Shown here: positions 32,330 through 44,231 of the stretch, in pieces | How the letters are laid out: every line of letters starts with the position of its first letter | Position numbering within the stretch: position 1 is the first letter of the stretch | NCBI GenBank assembly: GCA_036320915.1 | Contig: JAXBDG010000017.1 | Span: forward strand, 992,001-1,056,000 | Reading direction: 5' to 3' | Origin: Linnemannia elongata | Taxonomy: Eukaryota; Mortierellomycota; Mortierellomycetes; Mortierellales; Mortierellaceae | Length of the DNA: 64,000 nucleotides | Notes under the pieces: generated by a model | Database searches by the model: none | Told to the model about the DNA's origin: nothing | The model's input: only the letters and a program-made list of their open reading frames with translations | Made by a program: the position numbers and the translations under genes

Positions 32330-33825
32330 TTACACACATACAGGAGAGCAAAGAAAAGCAAACAAATTGTCCCAGAATTGTCCCTGAAGCAGGCTAGCTT
32401 GCAAGACTGGACTCAGTCCTTGCTCGATTGTGGCTCTCAAATCATTCCAGATCTTGAACTGGGTGCAGGTTGTGCCAAGCTCTGTCAGGTTGTCGGGGAT
32501 CGTCACGTCGTGTACGTGGACCATGATATACAGATTTCCGCACTTGAACATGAGGTAAATCGCCATAGATTGTCCAATGACTTGCCATCCGACAAGAAGA
32601 GCGTCATGACCGCCATACTCGTCCTGGATGAAGTCCAAGGCGTCCTTCAAAGAGAGCCCAACTCGGACCAAATCCTTGGCGTTTTTCTTCTTGTGGGCCC
32701 TTTGCGCATGGGAAGTCACCTCCCCAATCCCTACTTCGCAAATGGTCTTGTTTGTGCGATCCTTGATCTCAAGAGCGAGATCTGGCTCTTTACGACTACT
32801 GGAACCGTTTCGCAATCGTCCTGATGCAGTTGTTGAGTCAATACTACACGATATCAAAGGATCACAGTTAATGCATGCACTCCACAGATTGGATTCGGTG
32901 TGAAAAAGAAGGTATCGGTCATTTCCCTTACAAGTTCAAGATGACTCTTTTATTAGGCATGCTCATGAAAGCTCTGCACAACGGCAGAATGAATGAAGAT
33001 ATCGCCGTGGACTCGGAATAGCTCTTGCTGCTGTCGAATTCGGGGAACTCCTCGATTGCGCTTACAAGGTAGGCCCAAAGTTTCTGATATGACCCATTTG
33101 GTGGTGCATTCTCTGAGATATGCTTGCGTGACTTCTCTCGGTCATATCCGTGGTTCTCAAGGGTCTATTAAAACGTATAGATGCGAGTAAGTAATAACAT
33201 CCCTTCCAGATGCTCAAGTCCAAACCGACCTTTTCAAAAAGTGATACGTGATACTTACATCCAGCCATGCACGCACTTGATTGCGACCAGTCGTGGCCTC
33301 AATGTCCTGCCACGTTGCCAAACCCTTTTCGCGCATTTGATCAAGGGTCTTCTCACCAAAGTGAAGCCTTTGGATCATTGATCCTTCCTTATTCAACAAG
33401 ATAACACCGGGCCTAGCACTACAAGACCACCACAAAGACATTTTTGAGCTAGTTAGCGATTATATCCATCAGCAAGGGGCAGCTTGGAAGGTATCATCAT
33501 CATTTTAAACACTTACAGAGCCTGGTCGACATAGTAAATATGTATTGTCTTCTTGACAACAGTGCAAAGAGTTTGAAATCCAATGGCTACGTCGATTCCG
33601 TCGAGCACTGCAGAGAATGGGTGCTTTATCCGTATTGTCTGGCAGAAGGACATCGTTTTCTTCTCCGCCATCAGCGGTGGTATTGTCTTCCTCTTCTTCA
33701 ACTTCGTCATCGTCTTCGCAGGCCAGGAAGTGGTTGCTCTGTTGTTCAAAAGTGTTAACTTCCGGAGGACTGTCCAAAGACTCGGTGGGGATGGGTGCAG
33801 GAGAAGGCGCTAGAAAAAAGTACAA
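32330..33825 (-). CDS. Unknown multi-exon protein with possible PD-(D/E)XK-like domain; 5' end unresolved, frame conflict
   Basis: The last four exons join in phase: an exon ending at 33517, then 33418-33259, 33164-32932 and 32843-32330. They read VLDGIDVAIGFQTLCTVVKK, then ARPGVILLNKEGSMIQRLHF, TLENHGYDREKSRKHISENA, FILPLCRAFMSMPNKRVILN and KEPDLALEIKD. This is followed by EVGIGEVTSHAQRAHKKKNA and a beta-rich end (LVGWQVIGQSMAIYLMFKCG). The PD...E...GEV pattern with a preceding helical region resembles the restriction-nuclease-like domain found in some fungal and Crinkler-type proteins; this is inference. Upstream of 33600 the protein-like acidic stretch DDDEVEEEEDNTTADGGEEN lies in a different frame from VLDGIDVAIGF, and no splice pair reconciles them. 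The gene may therefore be a pseudogene or carry a sequence error. The stop at 32330 overlaps a GTATGT donor, so the 3' end is also uncertain. Confidence 0.5.
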
Positions 33826-35520
33826 TGAATTGTTAGCTCAACTGTTAGATTAAACAAAGCAGCTTGCTCTTGGAGCTTTTTAAATTATACTCATAGTTGT
33901 TTCGTGGGGTCTTTGGCTGTACAGCGTCTACATCGTCGAAAGTATCACGGGGGTGCTTTTGGCCAACTTGTACAGATTCTATCAGATAAGGAACCATACA
34001 AACAGACAGAGAATAGTTAGCAATGAGTTCAAAACTTCAAGGGAATGAGAACCAAGAGTAGTAGTCCAAAGATAAAGCATGATCTACAATTCGTCGAAGA
34101 TTTGGGCGTTTGTCAAACCTTTGAGAGGGTAATAAGAGGACTGGATTGGGGTACATGTGGTTGGCTTGGCGGTCTGCGTGATTGGAATATGGACACATGC
34201 AAAGAGAATGCTAACGTTCCATCTTCGTTTTAGCATTAAGTTAGTCAGCCAAGTATTACCTTGTAGAGCGTCCGGTTTCTGTAGTCTTTAACAGTAATAT
34301 CTACCTTGAGAGATTGGTGGCGATTCTTTACCTCGTGCATGGCAAACATTTACTGTGACGTACATCAATGTTTCTTTTATTTTTTTTTTTTTTTTTTCAG
34401 TGGAGGAGTATAAAAGAGTTTGAGGTGTGTTCTGAAAGTAATCAACTCTTCCCTCCACAACGTAAGTCTACCAATCAAATTGTTCAACAAACCATTCGGA
34501 ATCTCGGACGCATCCTCAAGAACAAACGGCTGATTATTTTCATGACAATTCCTCCTCCCTCTCCCACCCCCCACCACAACGCACACCCAACCTCCCTACA
34601 ACCAACCATCCCCAACCTACCCCCTTCCACACATCCGCAAATAAACTGTGCACACACCGAGGGATTCTCACCATTCCTTCTCGAGAGTGACGCAGAGGGT
34701 TTTCGTTTAAGAAGATCGCACTTACACTGTTTGCAAGATAAAATGTTATAACCACCGTTTGAGGATGCGCTCGACGTTTAACGGAGCTCGTTTATAGGTA
34801 TGTGGTTCATATTCCCTAACTCCTTATTTTTTCTTTCAGTTTTTGTCTTTTTTAGATCAAGAAGTTGATCGGGAGATCAGGAAGTGAGATCAGTTGAAGT
34901 TTATGAGTATGAATAACAATAAAAAAATATTTTCAACAATACAATCCATTGAACTGCCTGGTTGTGTACATTGAGTGCAATTGATGTAATAGGGTGACCA
35001 TTGGCAAGTGTAGCGAGTGATACAGATGTGTCTTGCTGGGTGTATAAAAGTATTGAAGGAGTACCAGTGGGTGCTAGTATCGTGTCAACAGAAAGTATGG
35101 ACATGTCTCTGCTGAATGAACCCAAAAAGGGGGGGTCTTGGCCAAGACATAGGACAACGAGACAGGAATGTGTTTGTTTCCTTTACGGTGAAGAAGACTG
35201 ATATTCCCTTTTTCTGATCAAAAGGGAGCAAGTGTCCCTTCTGGATCTGGTGGAGCTGATTTCTGTGATCAATGATATCAATGACGAGGGTGAAAAATAA
35301 TTTTTCGCTTTCGCCCTCTCTTTCCTTTTTAAAAACGATTGCCAACTCTTTTTTCCCCTCCTTCTCTTCCTTCTTCAAACAAGAGAGCTATACCACTCCT
35401 CCTCTTCTTCTCCTCTTCTCCACACTGTTCTGTTTTCTTCTCTTCTCTTTCTCCCCTTCCTATTCCTAATACCAAATACCCTTCACCCTCCTCTTTCCTG
35501 GTCACATTCAAACAAGCACA
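33826..35520. other. Intergenic region / possible 5' exons of the preceding gene
   Basis: Two stretches look coding on the minus strand: 33920-33998 (ESVQVGQKHPRDTFDDVDAV) and 34260-34350 (MFAMHEVKNRHQSLKVDITV followed by a GTAATA donor). They could be upstream exons of the minus-strand gene, but their splice phases do not fit each other or the next exon. A 20-nt poly-T tract ends in CAG near 34400. The rest, including a CT-rich tract at 35300-35510 before the RING gene, shows no gene. Confidence 0.4.
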
Positions 35521-37855
35521 ATGCCCATTCAAGGCTCGACATTCCTCCTCTTCATGGCATGGCTCTGCATGGTCGTTTGGTTCTCCGTCTCATTCGACTC
35601 TGCCAACGAGTCCATCCTCGTTCTTGTAAGAATTAATTCGTATTCACCGCATACATCGATACTTCTCAACTGCTCAGGGACTACTTCCTTTCTTCTTCAC
35701 ACATACACATACATGTCACAGGTAACCCTACGTTCTAACACTTCGACCGTCTTCTTTCAATGAACCTTCAACCACCGACCCAACATCAACTGATTCCTAC
35801 CTCAAACAGAAAACAAACGACACATACATCGCCAAGGCAGCAGCATTCGGCCCCCGCCCAGACGAAACATCCGACCCTTCCTCCCCTTCCCCATCCACCT
35901 TCCGCCTGATAGCCGTCGAGACACTCGATCCCTCCGAGTCTCGAACCGCCTGTCGCCCCGTCATCTACAATTCCTCTTTGTATAACACTGTCCAGAATAA
36001 ACCATGGGCGGCGTTAGTGGAACGGGGAGGGAAATGTGGGTTTGTGGACAAGGTCAAGAATATGATGGTGAGTGGGGCTTCAGCGGTTGTTGTAGGCGAT
36101 TGTTTGAAGGGACCTTTGGTGACGATGTACTCTAACCGAGGTAAGGGCTTTTTTTGCTGGTTTGATTTTTTTGATGAATGGGAGTGAAAATGGAAGCATG
36201 TAAACATGAGGATAAAATGTTGATGGGCGACACTATTTGACAGACGACCACAAACAAAGCAAGGACACTCAAATGAGAAGAAAAGCACGATAGCATGGAG
36301 ACAACTGTCAATAGACAGCAACCCTATCCATCAATCATGCAATGAGTATAAGGGAACAAATATTCCCTAGGTGATGAAGGCGACGAAAACATTGTTTCCG
36401 AAATGTGAGCATGGAATAAAAAGTGGAGAGCGAGCGTGTGAGCAAAAAAAAAAAAAAAAATGTCCGGCGCAGTGGGCATTATGCACAATACAGGGTACTC
36501 TCATATCCACGCCGCACCGACACTCACATGTGGGATACTATCCACTCTTACTGTACTCCCTCACCCTAACGTGTATGACAATGATGTCAATGAAAAATAA
36601 GCATAATCAAAACCCTGAAGGCATAAATCCCTCGTTCCCTCTCGGCTGACAACACCCCCTTGTTTTTTATGCTGCCATGCATAGAGGACACGTCCGACAT
36701 TACTATCCCCTCGGTGTTCATCAGCCAGACACACTACAGAGAATTGAGATATCTCGGCATGGAGCTCGGTCAGGGATTCCTCATCAGGATATCAAGCGAT
36801 GAAGAGGACCTGTAAGTGTACCTTTCTCAACCTGCGATGAGAAAGTTGGTCAAGAATGCCTTTGTTTACACTGTCTTTTGGAATCAAGCTAGTGAAAACA
36901 AGCAGGTTACTGAAATGACAACTTTTCTTTCTTCAAAAAAAAACGACGCAAAAAAAAACATAGCCCGGTACTGGATGCGATCGTATTCTTAGTCGTCTTA
37001 CCTCTGGTCGTTTTCCCATTCCTGTTCTTCCTTTGGCGGATGCGACTGCGTCAACAGCGGCTGGCCGATCTGGCACCCCCAGAAGTGGTCAACAACCTGC
37101 CCATCAAGGTCTTCTTCAAGTCAAAACTCAAGGAGGACGACCCTGTCGAGTGTGTGATCTGTCTGGACGAGTACGAGGACGAGGATGAGTTGAGAGTTTT
37201 GCCCTGTCGTCATGAGTACCATGCTACTTGTGTCGATAACTGGCTCACCACCCGCAAGAAGTTTGTAGGTTTTCCTTGTATTCACTGTTTGGTCGAGGGT
37301 TTGTGTTTTCCTCTATGTGTTCTAACCATTGCTCATTTTGTTTTGTGTTGCGATGTATGTATTTAGTGCCCGATCTGTAAGCGGGATGTTTGTACGACGG
37401 CATCATTACCTGTGACACCAGCCGAGACACCGACAGAGAGGACGCCACTTTTGAGCTCTTCGCCCCCCAGGATGGAAAACGACGCTAGAATCATCATTCC
37501 TTTCAGCGCCTCCTCGAGCGACCCATCAGAATCATCTTCTTTGAGCACGGAAAGTGACTCCTCTTCATCAAGTGCATCCTCTTCCTCTTACTCGACAGCA
37601 TTGTCTCCAGGGTCGGTACCCAAGCAACATCCACCACCACAGTCATCTTTTCAATCAACAGGGCGAGGTGGTGAGGTGAAAATACCATTGGAGCCGGTCA
37701 CTACTGACAGTCATCCTGATAGTCCTACTATTCCTAATTCTACGACACCGTCACAACAAGGAGGAGCAGCAAGAGCAGGATCAGCAGAAGGAGCAAGAGG
37801 CCATCACGGCTCGGCATCACGCAACGACGACGAGGCATTGATGCGGATGGCTTGA
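35521..37855 (+). CDS. PA-TM-RING-H2 E3 ubiquitin ligase, 450 aa
   Basis: Five exons fit: 35521-35625, 35810-36140, 36685-36811, 36964-37264 and 37367-37855, totalling 451 codons. The N-terminus ([20 protein letters not shown]) is a signal peptide or anchor. Residues ~36-185 resemble a protease-associated lumenal domain ([20 protein letters not shown], then [10 protein letters not shown]). A single helix, [20 protein letters not shown], spans ~193-212. RING-H2 is at ~251-299: [27 protein letters not shown], then CPICKRDV across the last splice, with all eight zinc ligands present. The tail is Ser/Pro-rich. This order (signal, PA, TM, RING) is that of RNF13/GRAIL/Goliath and plant RMR proteins, which work on endosomal or vacuolar membranes and select cargo through the PA domain. 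The substrate is unknown. Confidence 0.9.
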
Positions 37856-38679
37856 TGCCATTAAATTTTCCATCTAAGGCCCTGCTTCAGCTCTACTACC
37901 AATTCTCTCTTTTGACATATCCCTTCCCTTAACCTCTTTTCATCGCCATCAAAACCTACCATCGCATATTAATAAATTTTTCGCATAGTTACACATAGTA
38001 TATGTTCGCGTCTTGCGCGTGAGAGAGAATTTTGTTGCCGAATGCATGAATCCGGTGAGTGTCCTCTTTGTAAGTGTACCCTCTTTGTGGAAAATGTCAA
38101 AGTCCTTGTGCCTCACTGGCCTGTGAGCGTGTGGTATTCACACTTTTATTCGCCTTTTGCTATCCTCGACCTTCCTCCTCAAACTGAAGGGAATACTGTG
38201 AACTGCCGAAAACTTTAACCTGCTAGCCCTCTATTTGCTTATCCGTCAAAGAAGTAAAAGAAAAGGTGCATCATCAAAACAAAGAACATCCATACCTTCC
38301 TATGACAATAGCGGGGATAATAGACGCGTCGTTCTGTTTATACCATTACTATATCACTTCACATCAGCCGCAAGAGATCTATTCATCGATCCCATTTTAT
38401 CCATATCAACTGATCCTTTCAAGTTCTTTTTTTTCTTTTTTTTTTCTTTCTCCTTTGCTTGTTCCGTTGCTCCGTTGCTTGTCAATTCACCACATCTAAC
38501 CGCCAGAGTATATAAGGTCCTTTTTTCACTTCCGACCTGAGCGAGGATCCTTTTTCCTCGCCTTCTTTTTATACCATTGACAACCTTTCACAACACTCCC
38601 TTCGCCTCTCTCCTTCACCTCGTTGTCTTCTTTTTTTCTTCCCACCTTACTTCTATATACCTTCTCGCGAAGAAGGAAA
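37856..38679. other. Intergenic region, no gene seen
   Basis: This is about 820 bp between two same-strand genes. It includes the RING gene 3' flank, with an AATAAATTTT stretch near 37970, and a pyrimidine-rich leader (38420-38660) before the next ATG. Confidence 0.5.
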
Positions 38680-40404
38680 ATGTCCTCACCACAACCCGAC
38701 ACCACATCGCCTCCAAACTCATCAACAACACCCACTACCACCACTACAAAAAGGCCAGGAGAACCAAGTCTAGGATACAAGGCGGCAACAATCTCTGGTC
38801 TCGTCTTAGCCGGGATGTTCCTCCTCGCGATCTTGGTAGGACTCTGTACCTTTCGAAGGGCGTTGATTAATAGGTGTTCGAGGAGACGCTACTGTGCCAA
38901 ACCTCCGCCGCCTTTACCGCGTACTTTGTCGCGACCTCGGCATCAGCAGCAGGGCCTGGGTGGAGGTGGAAGTGGATGGGGTGGAGGTGTGAGGCAGATG
39001 GAGGAATCCAGGAGGATTATGGTGCCAAGGGATGTAATCTTGCCATTACGACAACAGTGTCAGACTCTCTCTGAATTTGTTACTGATGAAATAGGAGTAG
39101 CACCGAGGCCTGGAGTAGAGTCTGGAGGGGTAGAGTCTGGAGAGATACAGAATACGCGCTCTTCACAGGATTCGACCCAGTCTAGTCAAATGTGGGCTTC
39201 CTCCACCGTCGACGCAGTCGCTCCAACATCAGCAAATATTGGCGTCGACGGTGATCGCAATAATCGACGATCCTTCTGGCAGGACCTTTTACAATCGTTC
39301 CAAACTAATCGGAGCCCCGTCCCTACCGACAGCATCTCCCTCGCAAAAACAACAACAACTACTACTACTACTACCCCACCATCAGCCTCAACATCAGTGG
39401 CCATATCACGCTCAACTTCACTCGCCCTACTCACCTCACCCACAACCACAACAACCACAACCCCTACCTTCTCACCCACACTCCCAATAACCCCAACCCC
39501 GCACCAAGAAGCCATCATGGCCTCCGCAGCATCCGTCTACACCCAAGCAGCCCTTTCCTCCCCCTCCCTCTCCTCCTCTCTCGCAATAACCAACCTCCTA
39601 CTTCTACCGCCGATCATATACTGTCCCAGGGAACGCGCAGAACTGGATCAACTTCGACAAAAGTACCCCACTGCCGCGCCAGGGTATACGACCTATCGCC
39701 TTCCGCCTGAGGGAGTCAATTCTCCTCCTTCTTTTGTTGCTTTGAAGACTGATGGGAATGGGGGTTCGAGGACGCGGCGGGCGAGGGCGGTGAGTATGCA
39801 TACTGGTATCATGAGGGTCACATTCGCGGAGGATACGCATACATCAGACTACAATGGTGGTGGTGCACAGAGAGACAGAAGGGCAAGTGCCGCCGCCATT
39901 GGCCATACGAACCGAAACAACAGTATCGCCACCGTCATGGGCACCGACTCATCAACACCAGCCGCTGCCACCCCAGTTTCAACAAGACGCTACCACCTCC
40001 CAACATCAACCTCCCTCCCAACATTCCTCACCTCCCCCTTCCTCCACTTTCAAAACCGCCCCACCCTATCCTCCCAAACTACTCTTCCCTCACAAACTCC
40101 AAAACGCAAATCGAGAACAACACTCACTCTTAGATCCCTCCTTCCAAAAGACCCAACCCAAGACGAGAACCATATCAGCAACTATTTCGCCCGCAACACA
40201 CGTCCCTATGCTCCATACTCGTACCCAAAGATTTATGCTCCCTCCTATAGCGATTGCATAGATTTACCACAGATCCCGCCCATCCCTCCTACGGGGGAGG
40301 AACCACAACCGCAAATAATGCAGGATAATGGTGCTGGTGTCGACGTCGATATTAGGTTTAGTTTCAACAATATAGACTCCAACGCCAACAGCACTGGAAT
40401 ATAA
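38680..40404 (+). CDS. Uncharacterised single-pass membrane protein, Ser/Thr/Pro-rich, 574 aa
   Basis: The open frame has no intron. The ATG at 38680 (AAAATGTCC) is preferred; the earlier in-frame ATG at 38623 would put a pyrimidine-tract-encoded leader on the protein. Residues 1-33 are Thr/Pro-rich without a signal peptide. One hydrophobic helix follows (ATISGLVLAGMFLLAILVGL, ~35-55), then a basic stop-transfer cluster (CTFRRALINRCSRRRYC). The remaining ~500 residues are low-complexity, with runs of Thr and Ser-Pro and no recognisable domain. Conserved-looking islands are PRDVILPLRQQCQTLSEFVT and LLPPIIYCPRERAELDQLRQ. A type-III membrane anchor with a long cytosolic tail is the likely topology. 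I do not recognise the family. Confidence 0.65.
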   Translation: MSSPQPDTTSPPNSSTTPTTTTTKRPGEPSLGYKAATISGLVLAGMFLLAILVGLCTFRRALINRCSRRRYCAKPPPPLPRTLSRPRHQQQGLGGGGSGWGGGVRQMEESRRIMVPRDVILPLRQQCQTLSEFVTDEIGVAPRPGVESGGVESGEIQNTRSSQDSTQSSQMWASSTVDAVAPTSANIGVDGDRNNRRSFWQDLLQSFQTNRSPVPTDSISLAKTTTTTTTTTPPSASTSVAISRSTSLALLTSPTTTTTTTPTFSPTLPITPTPHQEAIMASAASVYTQAALSSPSLSSSLAITNLLLLPPIIYCPRERAELDQLRQKYPTAAPGYTTYRLPPEGVNSPPSFVALKTDGNGGSRTRRARAVSMHTGIMRVTFAEDTHTSDYNGGGAQRDRRASAAAIGHTNRNNSIATVMGTDSSTPAAATPVSTRRYHLPTSTSLPTFLTSPFLHFQNRPTLSSQTTLPSQTPKRKSRTTLTLRSLLPKDPTQDENHISNYFARNTRPYAPYSYPKIYAPSYSDCIDLPQIPPIPPTGEEPQPQIMQDNGAGVDVDIRFSFNNIDSNANSTGI

Positions 40405-40527
40405 AACGCGTCGAACCACTTTAAGAATATGGGGAAAAAGAGATGTAGCTATTAGCACGACATGGACCTCTCATAAATAAGTAATAGTGTCGCGCTTTTA
40501 CATGAAGGTAGGGAAAGGAGGGGTAAT

Positions 40528-43500
40528 CTAAATATCGTTAGCTGCCATCCAGGACTTGCGACCCATCTTCCTCGCAAACAACTGACTTTCATACTTGGCA
40601 TCCCCCACCGTCGTCACAGTTGCAGCCGTCTGCCCCAAACGCTGCCTCTTATCCTGCCCATACTCCTCCCTATCCTCATATTCTTCCCTCCTTCCTCCTA
40701 CAGTAGCACGAGATTGAGAAGACCGCCGCCGGTATGCCTGTCGCTCCGCCTGAAGCTGTCTCTCCTCCCGCTCCAAAAGGTACCCCTGATCCTTCTCTCT
40801 CTGCTGCTCAATCTCCTCCCGGATCCGATTCTGTCTCTCCCTGTCAACAGCACCACCGCCACCGCCCTCACCGCGTGAGTTGGAATAAGAAGAAAGACGA
40901 CGACGCTCATACTCTTGCTGCTGCGCTCGCTCATTTTCCCGCTGCCGTTCCCGCTCCAACTCCTCTTCTTCCTGTGGATTGACAACATATCTCTGCTCCT
41001 CTTCCATATGCTGGTCCTGGTACTGGCCATGACCCTCGTCATGATCCCGCTGACTATGGCTACGGTGCTCCTGCAGATGCTGGCGCTGCTGGCGCTGATG
41101 GCGCTGATGGCGAGACCGGTGTAGTCGCTCCACCTCCTCTTCCTCTTGGTCATGCGAGACATCCCGCTCCAAAGTCATCTGGCGTTTGCGCTTTTGCCCA
41201 ATGTTGGGTGACCTTGGCGTCGTCAGGGGTCGTGTCGACTTGTGAATCTCGATCCTGGGGTACTCCTTGATCGGTGTCGGGTGTGGCACCAATCTCTCAC
41301 GAAGTGCCCTCAACTCACGCATCTCCCGTAACTATTTGCATAGAATGGAAAATAATAAAAAAGGATCGTTAGACGAAATTTTACATAATAAATGAAAAAG
41401 AAATTACAGAAAAACAGTGTCGCAAAACAATCTTACCTCGTCTTCACGAGCCTGTTCGGCAAGGAGAGCCTGGGCAAGCTTCTCTTTACGGAGTCGCTCA
41501 TGCTCATAAGCTTCCCGCTCCTCCGCACGTCGGTCCGTCATCAAATGGACAGGCTCGACATGGGTCAGCGGCTTGTTCGACTTTTTCGGGACAAACACCT
41601 CAGGATAAGTCGGCAACGGAAGAGCCTTGAACTGATGTTCCTTCTCAATCTGTCGCCATTTGGTCAACTTGTTCCGGAACTGCTCCTGGTACCGCTGGCC
41701 TCTAGCATCAGTTGCCAACGAGAATGGTTCCGGGACCGTCAACGATGGCTTGTTTGGAGGAAGATGATGAGCTGGTTTCCTGTTCCTGTCTTGGCTTAAA
41801 CGCCTTGCAGACTCTGCAGAGGACACTAATCCTCTCTCCGTAATGCCTGCCTTATGCGTCTTCTGCTGTTGGTGTTGGTGTTGATGAGAATGTTGATGCT
41901 GTGCATCTGAGCGAATAGGCATGACTGCGGGTCTCATAGGTGCAGGTCGTCGCTTGGTGAGAACAGGGGACTTTGGAACCGTCAATCGGGACTTGACGGG
42001 CTTTGGCACCCCATATTCTCCTGAACTCTCGATAACCTAGAGTCACTCAGGCAAAATAAGACATTGGGTCAGTAAAACCGTCCAATCCCTCCTCATCGTG
42101 CTAAAATCGCGTGGTGTTAAGACAGCCGTGCTGGCACTTACGCGCTTGTCTACTGTGTTGGCTTTGTATCCACCTTGCTGTGCAATGTCCTGAAGAACTC
42201 GCTCCTCAAAAGGGATCGCACTATATGAAACGAGATGAGGCTGTTAGTTTACTCAGGGAAGGCAGTGTATCCAGAAACACCAGCGCTCCAATATGATATC
42301 AACTCCTTACGAGGTCTTTGATCGTGAGCTGGTATGCAAGACAGGCGCCTTGGGGATCGTCAGTGAGCGCTTCGTAGACTACAGCAACCATCAGCGATAT
42401 AAGTACCACGGACGTTAGATTCCTTCTAATCAACATATCCGGTTAAAAAGTGAAAATGTCATGTTGTAAGAGAAATTACCTCGGGAAGGTCGTTGAGAGA
42501 GTTCTTTTCCAACTGTTTCTTCCTCTGAGCCAAGGGTATGAAGGGTGACTTGGACATTTCCTGGTACTCGTTCAAGGTACGGTTCTGGGCAATAGGAGTC
42601 GAGGGTCCATTGGTCATTGTGCGCTGGAGTTCCTGAGCTCTAGATGACCGCAAGGCAGCGGCGGATGAGGCTCCCAGGGATTTTGAAAGACTGGAACTTG
42701 GTCGCCGGAATTGAATCGAGTTCAATCTCTCAGAAAAGTTGAAAGGCTGGGGTGTTGTCAAGGGTCGAGTTGACTGAGGTGCTGATGAGGGCTTCCTGTA
42801 ATCCTTGCGAACAGAGGCAGACCTGAACTCCAATGGACGGGGGCGTGTGGTTGACGAGGACAGGCCCTTGGCCACCCTGATAGCCTTCTGAGATCCAATC
42901 ACCGTGATGGCGTCCTGCAATTTGGCTTCCGTCTCGGGAGAGAAAAAGTCTTGGAGGTTGGTGTACACGCCTCGGAGCTGGTTGGTGATGGTTGTTGTGG
43001 TCTCGGCCACCTCGAGCAAGGAGCTCTCCGCCTCGGTCACCGAATGATCCATTTCGGGTGTCTTGGGGTAATGGGCTGAGCGAGAAAGATAAGAGTCGAG
43101 GGGAGTGATCGCCTCGCTTTCAAGGGGTATATTTTCTTTCTGGCTGTAGATATCCTCAACGTGTTCGTTCGATCTGCGGCGTCTTGAGGGCGAGCCAAAG
43201 CTTTGTCGTTTGTGAGGATACGAGTCATCACGCTGTGTGGCAGAATCGAAAGGGTCGGTTTCCTGATGATTGTCTTCTGTTTGGTACATATCCTCGTGCT
43301 CTTCCTGTTGCTCGGGCACCTCGCCAACTTCAGTCGAGGCTCGACGTGTGTATCTCTGATGGTCGAATTCCTCTGCGTCGACTGTCTGCTTCAACCACTC
43401 CAGAGTAGCCGCATCCTCCGGACGACTTTTCTCCTCGACTTGTCGGTCCTGTGAGTGCCGGTGAGTCGGTGAGGCTATGCGCATTGATCCAGGTGTTTGG

Positions 43501-44231
43501 TGCCTGAGATGACTCCTCCTAGAAGGGGTCCCAACAAACGAACTTGCGGGTGGAGATGTCATAAGGCGAGCTGTCCTGCTGGGCGATACATCGTATTCTG
43601 TCTCTGTCGTCCGCAACAAAGGTTTCGAAACAGGCTGCTGCTGCTGCTGAACCTTCGTCGCCGCAGATGTCGTCCTGGATGCAGATGTAGGCGTTCCGCT
43701 GGACCTTCTCTGGGATTGCCGGAACACCTCGAGCGACTGGTTGGCGACAGAGACAGAGTTTTGCGCTTGTCGGGAGACGCCCTCTTTCGTGCGAGCATTA
43801 TCTTCGAGCAGCTTGTAAATACTCTTTGTCATGTCGTTGGCCTGCTGCAGATGTATTGCGCTGGCAGGTTGTGATTCGGATTCCGTGTGCTTGCTGCTGA
43901 GGTAGGAGGGCGTCTTGAACAATGAAGATGTAGTGGCATGGACTTGAGCCGAGCGGGGTTGTTCCAAGTTATCGTCGTGTTCGGTGCTGTGGAGTGCGTT
44001 GTAAAGTTCGGATTCTTCCTCTTCCTGCTGTTGATGTCGTTGGTGTTGTTGCTGTTGCTGGCGGTACCGTACACCAGGGCTTTTGAGTGGGGTAGTTGAG
44101 GGTGCGAATGAAGGTTGTTGGACAGGGTGGTAGGTTGATGTTGCGGCCCTGTCACGGTGTTTTCGCAGACTGGGTGAGTTGAGAACGCTGTGCTGGGGCG
44201 AGGATGCTCTTGATGAGGTAGGTGAATCCAT
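40528..44231 (-). CDS. TPX2: TPX2-like spindle assembly / microtubule protein, 1100 aa
   Basis: Five exons fit: 44231-42480, 42378-42311, 42220-42142, 42036-41437 and 41331-40528, totalling 1101 codons with matching phases. The diagnostic part is in exon 4: PEPFSLATDARGQRYQEQFR, then WRQIEKEHQFKALPLPTYPE and EPVHLMTDRRAEEREAYEHE. This is the TPX2 C-terminal domain pattern (FKA.PLP) with its flanking charged helices. Related LTxPxxP motifs recur across exons 1, 2, 4 and 5. The first 580 residues are Ser/Gln/Arg-rich and disordered with SPSR and TP sites typical of CDK/Aurora control. The last ~260 are a long charged helix of Glu/Arg/Gln. TPX2 proteins nucleate spindle microtubules downstream of Ran and activate Aurora A. 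The family assignment is good; the Aurora-binding N-terminus is not evident. MDSPTSS at 44231 is taken as the start. Confidence 0.82.
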
